A stretch of DNA of 64,000 nt from Oegoconia quadripuncta (Eukaryota; Arthropoda; Insecta; Lepidoptera; Autostichidae), in the NCBI GenBank assembly GCA_949316235.1, contig OX438744.1, forward strand, positions 2,666,001 through 2,730,000, written 5' to 3'. Under the pieces are notes generated by a model that had not been told where the DNA came from, did no database searches, and was given only the letters and a program-made list of their open reading frames with translations. The position numbers and the translations under genes are program-made. Shown here piece after piece: positions 10,983 to 21,429 of this stretch (positions within the stretch are counted from its first letter, which is position 1; each line of letters opens with the position of its first letter).

Positions 10983-11235
10983 TTCAAACTTCAAGCATTT
11001 ATTTCAACGTAAGATACATGATATCATTTGTTGAATGTCAATTTAAATCTACTGGAAATAAAAAAGATTTATTGCATTTATCTGTCAGTCGGTATGTCCA
11101 AGCTACTACCGCTTCGTAAAGGGAAATCATCTGTGGGAAAAGAAGCGGCGCAAGAAACCCACAGAATGTGGAACAACCCTGAGGACTAAACATAATATTG
11201 TCATACAGATAGATTAAAAAAAAAACGAGCACTTA
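10983..11235 (-). mobile_element. LINE-J 3' end (subfamily 2)
   Basis: It matches 42817-42990: TTTATTTCAACGTAAGATAC, then ATGATATCATTTGTTGAATG, then GGAAATCATCTGTGGGAAAA and GAAGCGGCGCAAGAAACCC. This is the 3' UTR of a LINE-J relative read on the minus strand. Confidence 0.6.
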
Positions 11236-12039
11236 GTCTAGATTTCTTTAGAAACCCTATTTTTAATTCGTATCTTAATAACAATAAATACTAACTGATA
11301 TTTAATTAGGTAGACTTTTTTTAAACACAGTTAACTTATTGATGGATAAAAAACTAAGCATGTTATAGTTACTGTTAATTGAAAATTATCATGTTGCAAT
11401 ACCATTTCCGGTTTCCTGTCAATGGCTTTGTTCTCACTTCACTTCTCTTCCCTGTTCACGAAGCGACGCCACAACATGGCCGCGCGTACGCACACTAGTC
11501 AATATAATTTTATAAAGTAAAAGTTTTATCATTGCTGGCTCCCACCCAACAACATATCATCGCAAGAACTCGTGCATCATTCCTGTGGTCAGGACGAGTC
11601 TTGAGGGGGACTTGTCCCGATTATCTTCGAGGGGCGCGACGTCCAGGGAGGGCTGCAGCGTCGAAGCAACACGGGAACCAACATCTTCATCATTTTGGTG
11701 GCCCATGAGGGGATCAAACCATCAGAGCATTATCTCAACCAGTTACGCATGCATGTGTTTTAGCTGAAAATGTCGAGCTGCATTGCTTAAGTAACAAAAA
11801 TGAGAACTAATATTTTGAAACGACAATAAAATTTTGAATTCAAAGAAATACCCATCAATAATGCATTATCTTTAATAAACACATTTTTCAACTTTAGCTT
11901 ATTAGTTACTCACTTAGTACTTGCGTTTCTTACAAATACTTAATTTTTAGCAAATTGTTACTACATTTACAAAGCTTTAATCGCGATTATTCGTTTTTCT
12001 GAGGTCAAACCGTATTTTCCCTGGGCTAACCGACTTGAC
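11236..12039. other. No recognisable feature
   Basis: Non-coding. The 60-codon frame at 11585 has no recognised motif and lies in a locally GC-richer patch (11570-11710). Confidence 0.45.
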
Positions 12040-12165
12040 TTGACGGCTGCCTTCAGTGGAAAACAACCGGGACCGACTATTTAACGTGCCCTCCGAAGCA
12101 TGGAAACACACGTATTAAAATGCCACTAGAGGTCACCCATCCAAGGAAGGACATTACTTAACTTC
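12040..12165. repeat. Moth dispersed repeat fragment
   Basis: It has GAAAACAACCGGGACCGACT, then TTTAACGTGCCCTCCGAAGC, then GAGGTCACCCATCCAAGGAA. I know this as an abundant lepidopteran dispersed sequence but cannot name its class. Confidence 0.45.
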
Positions 12166-12300
12166 GCTGATGGAAAACGAATGGCGAATGTGTTATATTA
12201 TACCGGCAAAGTGGCTTTCGATTAGTAAATAAACAAATTTTGTACTACGTCATGTTAAAACATTCAATCACTCTGAAAACGTAATGTGTTTAATATATAA

Positions 12301-12674
12301 GGCCTAACAAAATTAACCCGACAAACGTTGCAGAGTGTATGTATAAAGATGTACCTATTACGAAAAAAAAAAAAAACATTAAAGTTAACAGATTTTTGTG
12401 AGTTGGACATTAATGGCCGCGCGCTCTAAGTACTTTGCCACAACACACAAATGGCGTCTTCCATATCAATGGAACGTTGTCTGTTTTCTCTCATTGATAA
12501 AATAACGTACAATCGAAATGAAGTAAGTCTGTTAATGTGTATTTTCATTTGCACTTACATTTAATTTTTTTACTGGGAAACTAAATTTTTAAGGCTAGTT
12601 TTTTTAATGAATATATTATTTTACTGTCATGTACGTGCAATTGCCAAAGTTTGTCGGGTTAATTTTGTTAGACC
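12301..12674 (+). mobile_element. MITE-1 copy 1 (TIR element)
   Basis: The ends are 30-bp terminal inverted repeats that match at 28 positions, starting GGCCTAACAAAATTAACCCG and GGTCTAACAAAATTAACCCG. The flanks are TATAA and TTATA. It has no coding capacity. Copies 2 and 3 lie at 32069-32553 and 58168-58545 and carry an extra GC-rich middle that this copy lacks. Confidence 0.75.
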
Positions 12675-13320
12675 TTATATAAATAACAGTATAACTCGTA
12701 TTGTAATTCATTGTAAATATATAATAATTTACTATAAGTATTATTTATTATAGTTGTTAAGTTCGACCACACATAGTAAACAGTTTGTATTAAATGCGTC
12801 ACATTTCACACGTCACACAGATTGGACCACGAGTGGAGGCGATTATAAAAATCAAAATCATACAGTTAGAATAAATATTAAAGTCAGCTAATAATACTCT
12901 TGAGTTTCGAGCACTCTGGAAATAACAAAAAGTGGGCTCCAGATAATCAAGACGAGAATTTTTAGGGGCCTATTATGAAGCGGTCGAAATGTAAATAAAA
13001 ACTCACGATCTTTTACGGCCACAATCAAAGTAAAATAAGCCACTTTTCTAAACGAGCGTGAGTTATCGCTGTGCACGGGAATATGCGATCCACTTCTTTT
13101 TGACGCATGTGTGCGAAAGCCGTGACGACTTTTGCTTTGCTGCCGTTTATTACCTTTTTAATCACTGTGGCCACCGGCCAGTTCGATATTTGAAAACAGC
13201 AGAACGCGAGTTTTTTTTCATTTGGCTGTATATGACTTGTGTCCCGTACCTACCTAGAAATCATCGACTACATACTCCTCAGACTCTTAATAACATGCGA
13301 GGTGGGTGACACGTTAGATC
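12675..13320. other. No recognisable feature
   Basis: Non-coding. The open frames of 62-83 codons show no motif. Confidence 0.5.
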
Positions 13321-13545
13321 TTATTGGCGCGAACTCAGCGAGTGATGTTGCATTTTTGTTTTTATTTCTTGAAATTTGAGCATTGAAAGTTTTGAAGTAT
13401 AATAACGGCAGAATATTGTACGGCAAAGTCAGTGATGGTGTGCAAGTGAAGGGAATGTAAATTAAAGTGCGTATCGAAGCTTTCGGGTTCCCACAAGCAG
13501 CTGCCAAAATCTTCCGTAAAGCATATTCTGTCACTGTACTGAAGA
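13321..13545 (+). repeat. Diverged repeat unit, copy 1
   Basis: It shares about 220 bp with 13801-14031 in the same orientation, including GGCAGAATATTGTRC, AAATTAAAGTGCGTA and GCTTTCGGGTTCCCACAAG. Read in one frame both copies give KCV, then LSGSHK, then PKS, then VKH. No known domain is recognised. Confidence 0.6.
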
Positions 13546-13800
13546 ATTACTACAGAAGACTAGGCTGAATGGGTTCAGACCCCTTTGCCTTCCAACATAG
13601 TTGGAGAATGAACCAAAAAAATATGTTAACACGTCAAGATTATAGACTGTAACGTATAACGTTAATGCTACGAAATTAATTCATCATTGAATGTCCTAAA
13701 TTTATCCCGAACCGAACTTCAGTTAAAATACCCAAAAAACAAATACTTAATGTACTTAATGTTATTGAAGTAATAAAAAAATTACATAAACCTATTTAGG

Positions 13801-14031
13801 CTTTTTGGCGGGAACTCGGCGAGTGAAGTAGCATTTTTCTTTATAGGTCTTAAAATTTGTGCATTCTAACTTTTGAAGCTTAATAATGGCAGAATATTGT
13901 GCAGCAAACGTTAGTGTTGGTGTACAGGTGAAGGGAAGTGTAAATTAAAGTGCGTAACGGAGCTTTCGGGTTCCCACAAGAAGCCGCCAAAATCTTTTGT
14001 AAAGCATTCTGCCACTTTACTGAAGAATGAC
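13801..14031 (+). repeat. Diverged repeat unit, copy 2
   Basis: Second copy of the unit at 13321. The frame from about 13933 reads GKCKLKCVTELSGSHKKPP followed by KSFVKH and stops near 14040. It may be an exon relic of an unrecognised transposon. Confidence 0.6.
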
Positions 14032-14800
14032 GACCGTGACTAGACTCTGTATACGACGAATTACTTGTTTTGATTGAGACTGACCTATAAACTGAAGAAA
14101 TAAGATAAATAAAAATTTTCACTCGAAACTGGCAGTAATGTCCCTCGACAATGAGGTTGACTGGTTGCCATCCTCAAAAATAAGAAGAAGAAGAAGAAAC
14201 CTATTAAGTTAATACCAACATTATTAAGCTACTACCAACATTAACGGCATAATTATGTGGATTCTGAAGTGGCCTCTAAACCTTAAATTTGAATTTAGAG
14301 TGCTCTAAACCGATTTCCTATTCGTTCCTGAAACGTTTCTAAAATTTTAAATTTACGCTAAGCGATTCCATTTAGGTTTTAGAGAACAAAACCTATTCCA
14401 GAAAGTCATCTAACGTGAATTAAGAGAAAATTCAACATATTATTAGCGAAGAGTCCTCATTTAAAAACATTACATTTAAAATTAGAGAGTAGGTTTTTCC
14501 AGATTTATTGGGCTATCTATAGTCCAAAAAGTGTGAACTTTCTATTAAAATCTTTTGTAGAGGTACAAAAGACTTTCATAATATGTTTTATTATGATTTT
14601 AAGGCCGTGATGAAAAATAATGCCTAAAACCTAATTTTTTTAATTTATTTTTTTCAAGGTAATACTTAATTCTAGTAACTCTTAAAATATCAATGGTATC
14701 AAACTGTGCTTAATAATAATTTGTTCGATAAATGTTGTCGGGGCTTTACTAACTTTTCAATTTATAAGAATATTGTATTAAAATTAAGTAACCAATTAAT
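14032..14800. other. No recognisable feature
   Basis: Non-coding, with a short (GAA)n tract near 14180. Confidence 0.5.
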
Positions 14801-14802
14801 TA

Positions 14803-15265
14803 AATTAATGTAAACAACATTGGGTTCACGATTCGGAGGTCGCGGGTTCGATCTCCAGCGGGGTGGGGTACATGTTTAAGTACTCGGTTTGGTCGGTGGT
14901 AGAGCATTTTAAATGTCCGCCTGGCTAGCTAGCACCATCTTATCTAAATCTGCCACCAAGCAGCAATGTTAATAGCATTGTTGTGTTCCGGTTGTCAGAG
15001 ATAAGATAGCCAGTCCCCCAAATAAGATGGGGTTCAGAATCAGAATAATTTATTGTCAAGAAACTGGTACAATAGATATTATAATAAAGTTGGCTCACAG
15101 TTTTACCATATCAGGCATACTATATATTATTAATTACAAATATATAATTAATTAAAAACATCACTCCGGGTTTCCGGGTCAGTACGCTTTCACCTTCGAC
15201 CTCATCTTCACTTAGCATCAGGTGTGATTGAGGTCAAGTAGCAAGCCGTTGTGCATAAAAAAATA
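14803..15265 (+). mobile_element. SINE-C split by an insertion
   Basis: The head (CAATGTAAACAACATTGGG and GGTTCGATCTCC) and body run to about 15034, then resume at 15168 with GGTTTCCGGGTCAGTACGCT through the poly(A). The 135-bp insert (15035-15167) has a minus-strand 3' end GACAATAAATTATTCTGATT, which looks like a retroposon tail. Confidence 0.75.
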
Positions 15266-15534
15266 AGTTAAATTTTCACTTCCACCGTTTTATATTTTTA
15301 TATCATTCGAAAAGAATCCCGTTCTGTGAGAATCGCCGCCCGCCGCAACAAAAAGAATTGTTTTGCAGCTTGCATTGCATTTCAGTTTATTTTTTTTTTT
15401 TGGTAAAAAGGGGAAAAAGTCGTTTAGAAAATTACTACTTAATTTATGTGGCTCTATACTGTTGTGGGAGATTACACTGACGATCAGTCTCCTTGTTAAG
15501 TAAACTCTACAATAGGTAATGACGAACCGATATA

Positions 15535-15630
15535 CCGAGTACTTAACATGTACCGTGCTGGGGATCGAACGCGCGACCTCCGAATCGTAAACCCAATGTT
15601 GTTTACATTGAGCCACGGAGGCGGTTTAAA
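15535..15630 (-). mobile_element. SINE-C head only
   Basis: Only the tRNA-like 5' part is present on the minus strand (GTGGCTCAATGTAAACAACA to the AAGTACTCGG). Head-only copies are unusual because target-primed insertion normally truncates the 5' end. Confidence 0.7.
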
Positions 15631-15808
15631 GATCTATCAATGCGTGTTACCAGTGATGTGTTATGGCGCAGAAGCGTGGTCTGTGACTATGGCCTCATAA
15701 GAAAGCTCAAAAGTCACGCAACCTGTTAAAGAGAGGACGATCGGTGATTCATTACAGCTGGTGAACGAAACTCACTGACATGGCCTAACAGATTAGTCAG
15801 TTGAAGCG
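15631..15808 (+). mobile_element. RTE-type LINE fragment, decayed
   Basis: It has the block TGTTATGGCGCAGAAGCGTG, then AGAAAGCTCAAAAGTCACGC and AACTCACTGACATGGCC. It aligns with the RTE ORF2 C-terminal region also seen at 50413-51068. Frameshifts and stops are present. Confidence 0.6.
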
Positions 15809-15810
15809 GC

Positions 15811-15872
15811 AACCCGCGACCTCCGAATCGTAAACCCAATGTTGTTTACATTGAGCCACGGTGGCGGTTAGT
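15811..15872 (-). mobile_element. SINE-C head only, second copy
   Basis: It repeats about 60 bp of the head at 15569-15628 in the same orientation. The two heads bracket the RTE fragment between them. Confidence 0.7.
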
Positions 15873-16390
15873 CCTTGTTTCCTTTTGAGGCACGGAACCC
15901 TAGAAATAGATTCAACTGAGTTTTCTCATATAGCGAGTGGCAAAAATGCCCAAACACTGTAACGGAGAGTGGAAAGGATCTCAAACAAGATATTTTCACA
16001 ATGCAACAACGCTTATTGCGTTGCTTTCATCTGTCTCCAACAAAAGCCATTTGTTACAGTCTCATCTGCGAGATAAAAAAGATTCCTCCCTTTTACCACC
16101 CTTTCATACTCCATTGTGCGTAGTAACTTGAAACCATAGACGATTATGTTGGCTAGATTGCGAACTTCTTTAATAAAACGTGTCAATAACGTTTGTCATG
16201 CGGTACAACTCCTTTCATCGTACTACATATTAGCAGTTGGATCGCTCTGGTCTTTGTGTTGTCAGGGCGCTATTCTGTATTTTATTCTGTTAATTTTGAC
16301 TTTCAACAATATTTTAACATTGAGGTAACAATGCTTACATACTTACAAACTATAGATTTTTCTCTTTATTTGGGTCATCAGTTGACACAA
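15873..16390. other. No recognisable feature
   Basis: Non-coding; overlapping 60-66 codon frames lack any motif. Confidence 0.5.
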
Positions 16391-16797
16391 TAAATAAATA
16401 AATAAATAATAAATCAATATCTTTGCACATACACACAGCGCCATCTAGGTCCACACTAAGCAACATATAAATACATTTTTTTTTGTAAATAAATACATAT
16501 ATATATATATACATATATATACATATATGGGTTGTCTGGAAGAGATCGCGTTTAGTGATAAGACCGCCTAATTGTGTTCTATTGTTATCATCAAAATTAT
16601 TGTAAACTATTTTGCGCAAAAAAGAGTATTTGTATTGTATTGTATTGTATATAAATGAAAAACATCCATAACTCGGGAACACATGTCTATATTTGTCATA
16701 CAAACAAATAGCCCTAGCGGGATTCGAACCCGCGAACTTTTGGTATAGCAGTCAGAGTTTCTAACCACTGACCAAACAGGTCGTCCAACCAAAACCA
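16391..16797 (-). mobile_element. SINE-A split by an RTE-like tail
   Basis: A minus-strand SINE-A (3' part 16391-16530, tRNA-like 5' part 16668-16797) is interrupted at 16532-16665. The insert is a plus-strand tail reading GTTGTCTGGAAGAGATCGCG, GATAAGACCGCC, then (GTATT)n. The insert sits in the AT dinucleotide stretch of the SINE. Confidence 0.8.
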
Positions 16798-17590
16798 AAT
16801 GCTAGGTAATTAGAAAATTATAAAGTTATTAAACTAATTGTGCAACCATTCATAACCAGAGATGGTTGATTAATAACAATTTCAATATAGTATAATGTAA
16901 TTATTTTATGCCTGACAGTCACTTTATCAGACTTTATTAATTTACGGAATTGTATGTATTATACGGCATTGTAAAAATGAGCTAATTAAATCTAATGTAA
17001 TCTATCTAAGCTCATACCTCCAGAACCCAAAACTATTAAAAAACAAAAAAAAATAACACGTTTACTGGTACCCGACATCTACACGAAAAGCAGACGACAA
17101 CACTATTGGAAAACCAAACTGAGTACTGCTTATAATGTATCCGATACGACCTATATGCTTTTAAAGCTAATAAGTTTAAAGCATGCGACCACAGTAAAGC
17201 AAAAAATTGACACGATCGTTTATCAAAGAAAAACCCATCTATTGCGTGTTGTCATTATCCATCAACGTTTCAATTCAAGATAGCCAAGTAAGTGGCCCAT
17301 ATGTTAGAGACGAGAAAAGGTCAATCATCTTGAGCAGTTCAATTACTGTGTGCTTAGTAGCTAGTGGGAAGATTTTCGAACTCTTTTGGACTTCCGGGCT
17401 TTCCGGGTATTTCCTTACACCACAAAATTTAATTGGAAAGTTTAAGGAAGTGACGTCTCAACGAACGAGAACGGATGATTGCAGAGAAGTGAACAGACGG
17501 ATCATCCGTCTTAGTCAACGGAAATTGTGTTTAGAGTTTTATTATTCATGGCGAAATTTTGATTTGCATTATTCGCTAATCAAAATTTGT
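16798..17590. other. No recognisable gene
   Basis: The 128-codon plus frame at 17207-17593 shows no domain, and nothing around it supports expression. I leave it uncalled. Confidence 0.45.
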
Positions 17591-17785
17591 TAAGCCATTA
17601 CAATATTGATAAAATATGTATCATCTTTGATGCGCTGCTCTGGGGAAATGCCGCGGACATAAATTGTATCTTTGTTCTGCAGAAACGAGCGGTTCGTGCG
17701 ATTTACTCACTGAGACCCAGAGTGTCTCTTAGGAAAAAACTTGTTTTAGACAATATCTTGATGTATAATTGTTGAATTTTAAATT
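17591..17785 (+). mobile_element. LINE-J internal fragment
   Basis: The frame reads DALLWGNAADINCIFVLQKR, then AVRAIYSLRPRVSLRKKL. It matches the LINE-J ORF2 C-terminal region at 49420-49530, with only these about 60 codons kept. Confidence 0.7.
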
Positions 17786-17984
17786 AATTTTATAAATAAT
17801 TTTGCATTCCTATGAGGATGACATGGACAAGACATGGACAAATCATTTTTTTAAAAAAAGAAAGCAAAGCGTTTAGTCCTGACCACAAGTATTCAAAAAT
17901 ACTAGGCAAATTTCCGTTCAAATGATTAGCAAAGTCCCGGACAAAGACTGGCCATAATATACTCACACAACTAAGATAAACCAT

Positions 17985-18135
17985 TTCTTTGTTTGTTTGT
18001 AAGCGCTTTATTGTACAAAAAGGCAATACATTAATTTTGCATTGATACAGAAATTGAGTACAACGGCGGACTTATCCCATAGAGGGATTTCTTCCAGTCG
18101 ACCATAGGGTCAGTTAGAAAACAGTAGATTGAGCG
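17985..18135 (-). mobile_element. RTE-like 3' tail
   Basis: The minus strand reads GACTGGAAGAAATCCCTC, then GGGATAAGTCCGCCGTTGTA, then TTGTACAATAAAGCGC and TTACAAACAAACAAAG. The same tail (GTATCAATGCAAAATTA) is at 60833-60905. Confidence 0.65.
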
Positions 18136-19163
18136 AATACAAATTACAGCAAATTCAAACTAAAGCAAACACCTACACTACACACTAATAAACGTAACGT
18201 AATGACGAAATAATGACGAAATTTTGAAAATAATAATGAGCCTCAAGAACACAGCCTCTGTAGGGTGTGATCACATCCCAACAAAGATAATAAATTGTTC
18301 CGCTAAAATTATCTCCCCTATACTTAGTTACATATTAAACTTATCGTTTGCTCAAGGTGTATTTCCAGATAAACTAAAAATATCGATCATTAAGCCTATA
18401 TTTATAAGAAAAATGACAAAAACCTTGTGGAAAATTATAGACCTATAGCTCTGGTTCTAGTTCTATCTAAGATAATAGAAAAGGCAATGCATAAGCGGCT
18501 TATGATTTTTATAGAAAAATATGAGATATTAAGACCTGAACAGCATGGATTCCAAAAAAGAAAATCCACTACATTGGCTGCTTTTAATCTCGTCAACAAC
18601 ATAGTAGAAAATGTCAATAAGAAAATACCGGTAACAACCATATTTTTTGACATGAGTAGGGCATTCGATTGCGTTAGTCATAAACTGTTATTGGATAAAT
18701 GTAAAGCATATGGAATACGAGGCAAACCACATGACTGGATAAGAAACTATTTATGTGATAGAAAGCAATATGTCGCAATCACTCATGTCAAGCCAAATAA
18801 AAATGAAGAAAGCTGTAAATCAGTTGCAAAATATAACAGAGTGGGTGTTCCTCAAGGAAGCATCTTGGGCCCCTTACTGTTTCTGCTCTACATAAATGAT
18901 TTACCAACAGCTGTTAAATGCTACTCTTCTTTATTTGCTGACGACATATCGGTAGTGATCCCATGTGAAAATAAAGCAACCTACAATAACGACGTTAATA
19001 AAACAACTGCGGATATAATAAAATGGTTACAAGTAAATAATCTTAAAGTTAACATGTCTAAAACTAAATATATACAATTCCAAAACAAAGGAGGCGCCAA
19101 ACAAGAATTAAAAATCACATACAATAATGAAATTATCGAAGAAGTAACTATTGCAAATTTTCT

Positions 19164-19292
19164 ACGATTATTATTATAAATAAATAAATAAATAAATATT
19201 TCGGACACTTACACCAATCATCTAGTCCCAAACTAAGCAAAGCTTGTGCTATGGATACTAGATAACGGATAAACATACATAAATATTTATAT
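19164..19292 (-). mobile_element. SINE-B, 5'-truncated, inside LINE-N
   Basis: A minus-strand SINE-B 3' half with a (TTTA)n tail interrupts the LINE-N frame between residues NFL and LLLDD. The LINE sequence resumes in frame on the other side, which fixes the insertion point within a few bases. Confidence 0.85.
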
Positions 19293-19803
19293 TAGATGAC
19301 TCCTGCACATGGAAACCTGACGTAGATAAGATATGTGCAAAAATAAATCGTTTTGCTTACGCCTTGTGGAGATTAACTAAAATAGCCAATAAAGAAACTG
19401 CGCTAATGGCATATCACGGCTACGTGGCATCAAATCTAAGATATGGTGTTTTGTTATGGGGAAATTCAGTTCAAATTGGTAGAGCTTTAATTGCTCAAAA
19501 ACAATGCATTAGAGCCATCTGCGATGTAAAGCCTATGACAAGCTGTAGACCATTATTCAAACAATTAAAATTACTTACTTTACCAGCACTCTATATATAT
19601 GAAACTTGTATTTTTGTAAAACAGCATCCAGAGCTGTTTCGGAGGCGGGAGCATGTCTGTAAATTCAACGTCAGATTTCATCTCAGGCTCATGTTACCGG
19701 ATATCAGAACGGACATCTGTGCTAGGAATAGTTACGCTATTTCTTTCTAAATAGATTGGTTTGCATCATTCTTAAGTCCGCCGGCAAGTGATTATAGATA
19801 TAT

Positions 19804-20084
19804 AACGACCTGTTTGGTGTAATGGTTAGCAACTCTGACCACTATACCAAAAGGTTGCGGGTTCGAATCCCGCTAGGGGCATATGTTTGTGTGATGAATA
19901 CGGACATGTGTACCCGAGTTATGGATGTTTTCATTTAAAATAAGTATTTATTTACAAAAAAAAAATGTATTTATGTATTATATCAACCATCTGGTATCCA
20001 CAACACAAGCATATAGTTGCTTACTGTGGAACTAGATGGCGCTGTGTGTATGTCTAAGGATATTTATTATTATTATTTATTATA
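19804..20084 (+). mobile_element. SINE-A, full length
   Basis: It is complete from ACGACCTGTTTGGTGTAATG through GAACTAGATGGCGCTGTG to the (TTA)n tail. It sits between the end of the LINE-N frame and its 3' UTR. Confidence 0.85.
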
Positions 20085-20280
20085 TATACATATATGAAAT
20101 GACAAGTAGGTATCAAATGTTATGTAAATGTAATATAAATATAGTATTTAGCAATAAGTTAAATAAAATGTTGCATGCCGGTAAAGGTTAAATGTGTGAA
20201 CTACTCTACATACTGTTCCAACCTTATAAACCACATTTACTGCAAATAAATGATTTGATTGATTGATTGTAAAAAAGTAA

Positions 20281-20319
20281 TAAGAATAATATGTAATATA
20301 TCTTTACATATTATTCTTA
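20281..20319. repeat. Perfect hairpin, 16-bp arms
   Basis: TAAGAATAATATGTAA at 20281-20296 and its exact complement at 20304-20319, with a 7-nt loop. It lies between the LINE-N 3' end and the 5' end of the CR1 element. Confidence 0.85.
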
Positions 20320-20602
20320 TCTTCTATTATAATAAATCTTTTTTTTTTGCTTCTACCCTCGGAAAAATCAACAGTGTTGGAAATATTCTCGTGTTTTATA
20401 ATTTCGTAAAATAATATCTATAGTGATCATTTACAAGCGGAAATACGTTTAATACGATAATAAACGGAGATTAACTGTGGGCAGCTTATTTAATTCAAAA
20501 GAACCAGTGATTTGCAAGTGTTCTTCAGAGCTTGTTCAACATACTCTAATCCTTATTTCTTATCTTCTTAATCTGGTGTAAAACAAGCCTGTTCACGTAA
20601 AA

Positions 20603-21394
20603 ATGAAGTGTTTCCAATGTGATGGCGACCAGGGCGAGGATGATAATTTGATTCAATGCGATGGTTGTAAACGGAATGTATGTCTTAGCTGCAGTAACCT
20701 TACTAGCAGTGAGGCTCGAGTAATGGGCCTAAAAGCTAAGCGAACGCTAATCTTTCTGTGTCGTCCATGTCGTGAGGCCTTGTTTCAAGTACCTAAGCTG
20801 ATTAAAGCATATGATGGCGTGCGTGAAGAACTTGACCAAATCAAGAACCAACTTTCGGCATCCGCCGATGCCACCATGGCTATGTCGTATGCGGCGGTTA
20901 CGGCCGGTCCTGCACCTACGAATGGGTCCGCTTCTACGCCACCGCAGGTTAACAAAGTAATTGAAGAGATGGCGGAGCGAGAGCGTCGTGCTTGCAATGT
21001 GATTCTGGTCGGAATAAAGGAACTGGACTCCGAGACAACTGCCTCACGGATTGCACATGATGAGAGGGTTGTTGAAGGTGTCTTAACTGAGGTTATTGGG
21101 AAAGGCAATATCCGGGAGAAATTAGTGAGAGTGATGCGACTAGGCAAACCGGACCCTGATAAAGCCAGACCTATAAAGGTGGTTTTGAGCACCCGTCACG
21201 ATGCTGTCCAAGTGCTTAAGAACAAATCGAAGGCTAAAGGAGAGGTGAGAGTATATGATGACAGGACCCCGATGCAGCGAGATGAGCTAAAAGGATTGCG
21301 GCAGCGTCTCCACCTGCGACTGGAGAATGGTGAGACAGATCTTACTATTAAATATTTTAATGGTTTACCAAGGATCATCAAACAAAAAAACTAA
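20603..21394 (+). CDS. CR1-type LINE ORF1 protein, PHD-like zinc finger
   Basis: This is a 263-residue protein of the retrotransposon's RNA-binding/chaperone class. The N-terminus has a PHD-like cysteine pattern at residues 3, 6, 19, 22, 27, 30, 53 and 56. A charged stretch around 75-95 may be a coiled coil or linker. Residues about 130-260 look like the basic nucleic-acid-binding domain of LINE ORF1 proteins (RRACNVILVGIKE and VRVYDDRTPMQRDELKGLR). The first ATG of the frame is used because the cysteine pattern starts two residues later. It would coat the element RNA in the cytoplasm. ORF2 follows after 35 bp. The zinc finger is known from CR1/L2 ORF1 proteins; its exact binding partner is not. 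Confidence 0.8.
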   Translation: MKCFQCDGDQGEDDNLIQCDGCKRNVCLSCSNLTSSEARVMGLKAKRTLIFLCRPCREALFQVPKLIKAYDGVREELDQIKNQLSASADATMAMSYAAVTAGPAPTNGSASTPPQVNKVIEEMAERERRACNVILVGIKELDSETTASRIAHDERVVEGVLTEVIGKGNIREKLVRVMRLGKPDPDKARPIKVVLSTRHDAVQVLKNKSKAKGEVRVYDDRTPMQRDELKGLRQRLHLRLENGETDLTIKYFNGLPRIIKQKN

Positions 21395-21429
21395 TAAGCA
21401 GCAGGGATCCATACTCCAGTCTCTCATTT

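Larger units (their letters stand above)
18200..20275 (+). pseudogene. LINE-N: decayed Jockey-like LINE with two SINE insertions
   Basis: The reverse-transcriptase frame starts near 18224 and shifts at about 18430. It continues to 19164 and, after a SINE-B insertion, from about 19293 to 19750. RT motifs are visible: YRPIALVLVLSKIIEKAMHK, QHGFQKRKSTT, FFDMSRAFDCVSHKLL, GVPQGSILGPLLFLLYINDL and the catalytic FADD (near 18935). The C-terminal part reads YGVLLWGNS, typical of the Jockey group. The endonuclease and ORF1 are missing, so the copy is 5'-truncated. A 3' UTR (TTGCATGCCGGTAAAGGTTA to TGATTGATTGATTG) follows a SINE-A at 20090-20275. The frameshift and insertions make it dead. Confidence 0.8.

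Noticed and set aside
17207..17593. 128-codon plus-strand open frame
   Set aside because: No recognisable domain, no homologous copy in the window and no supporting signals.
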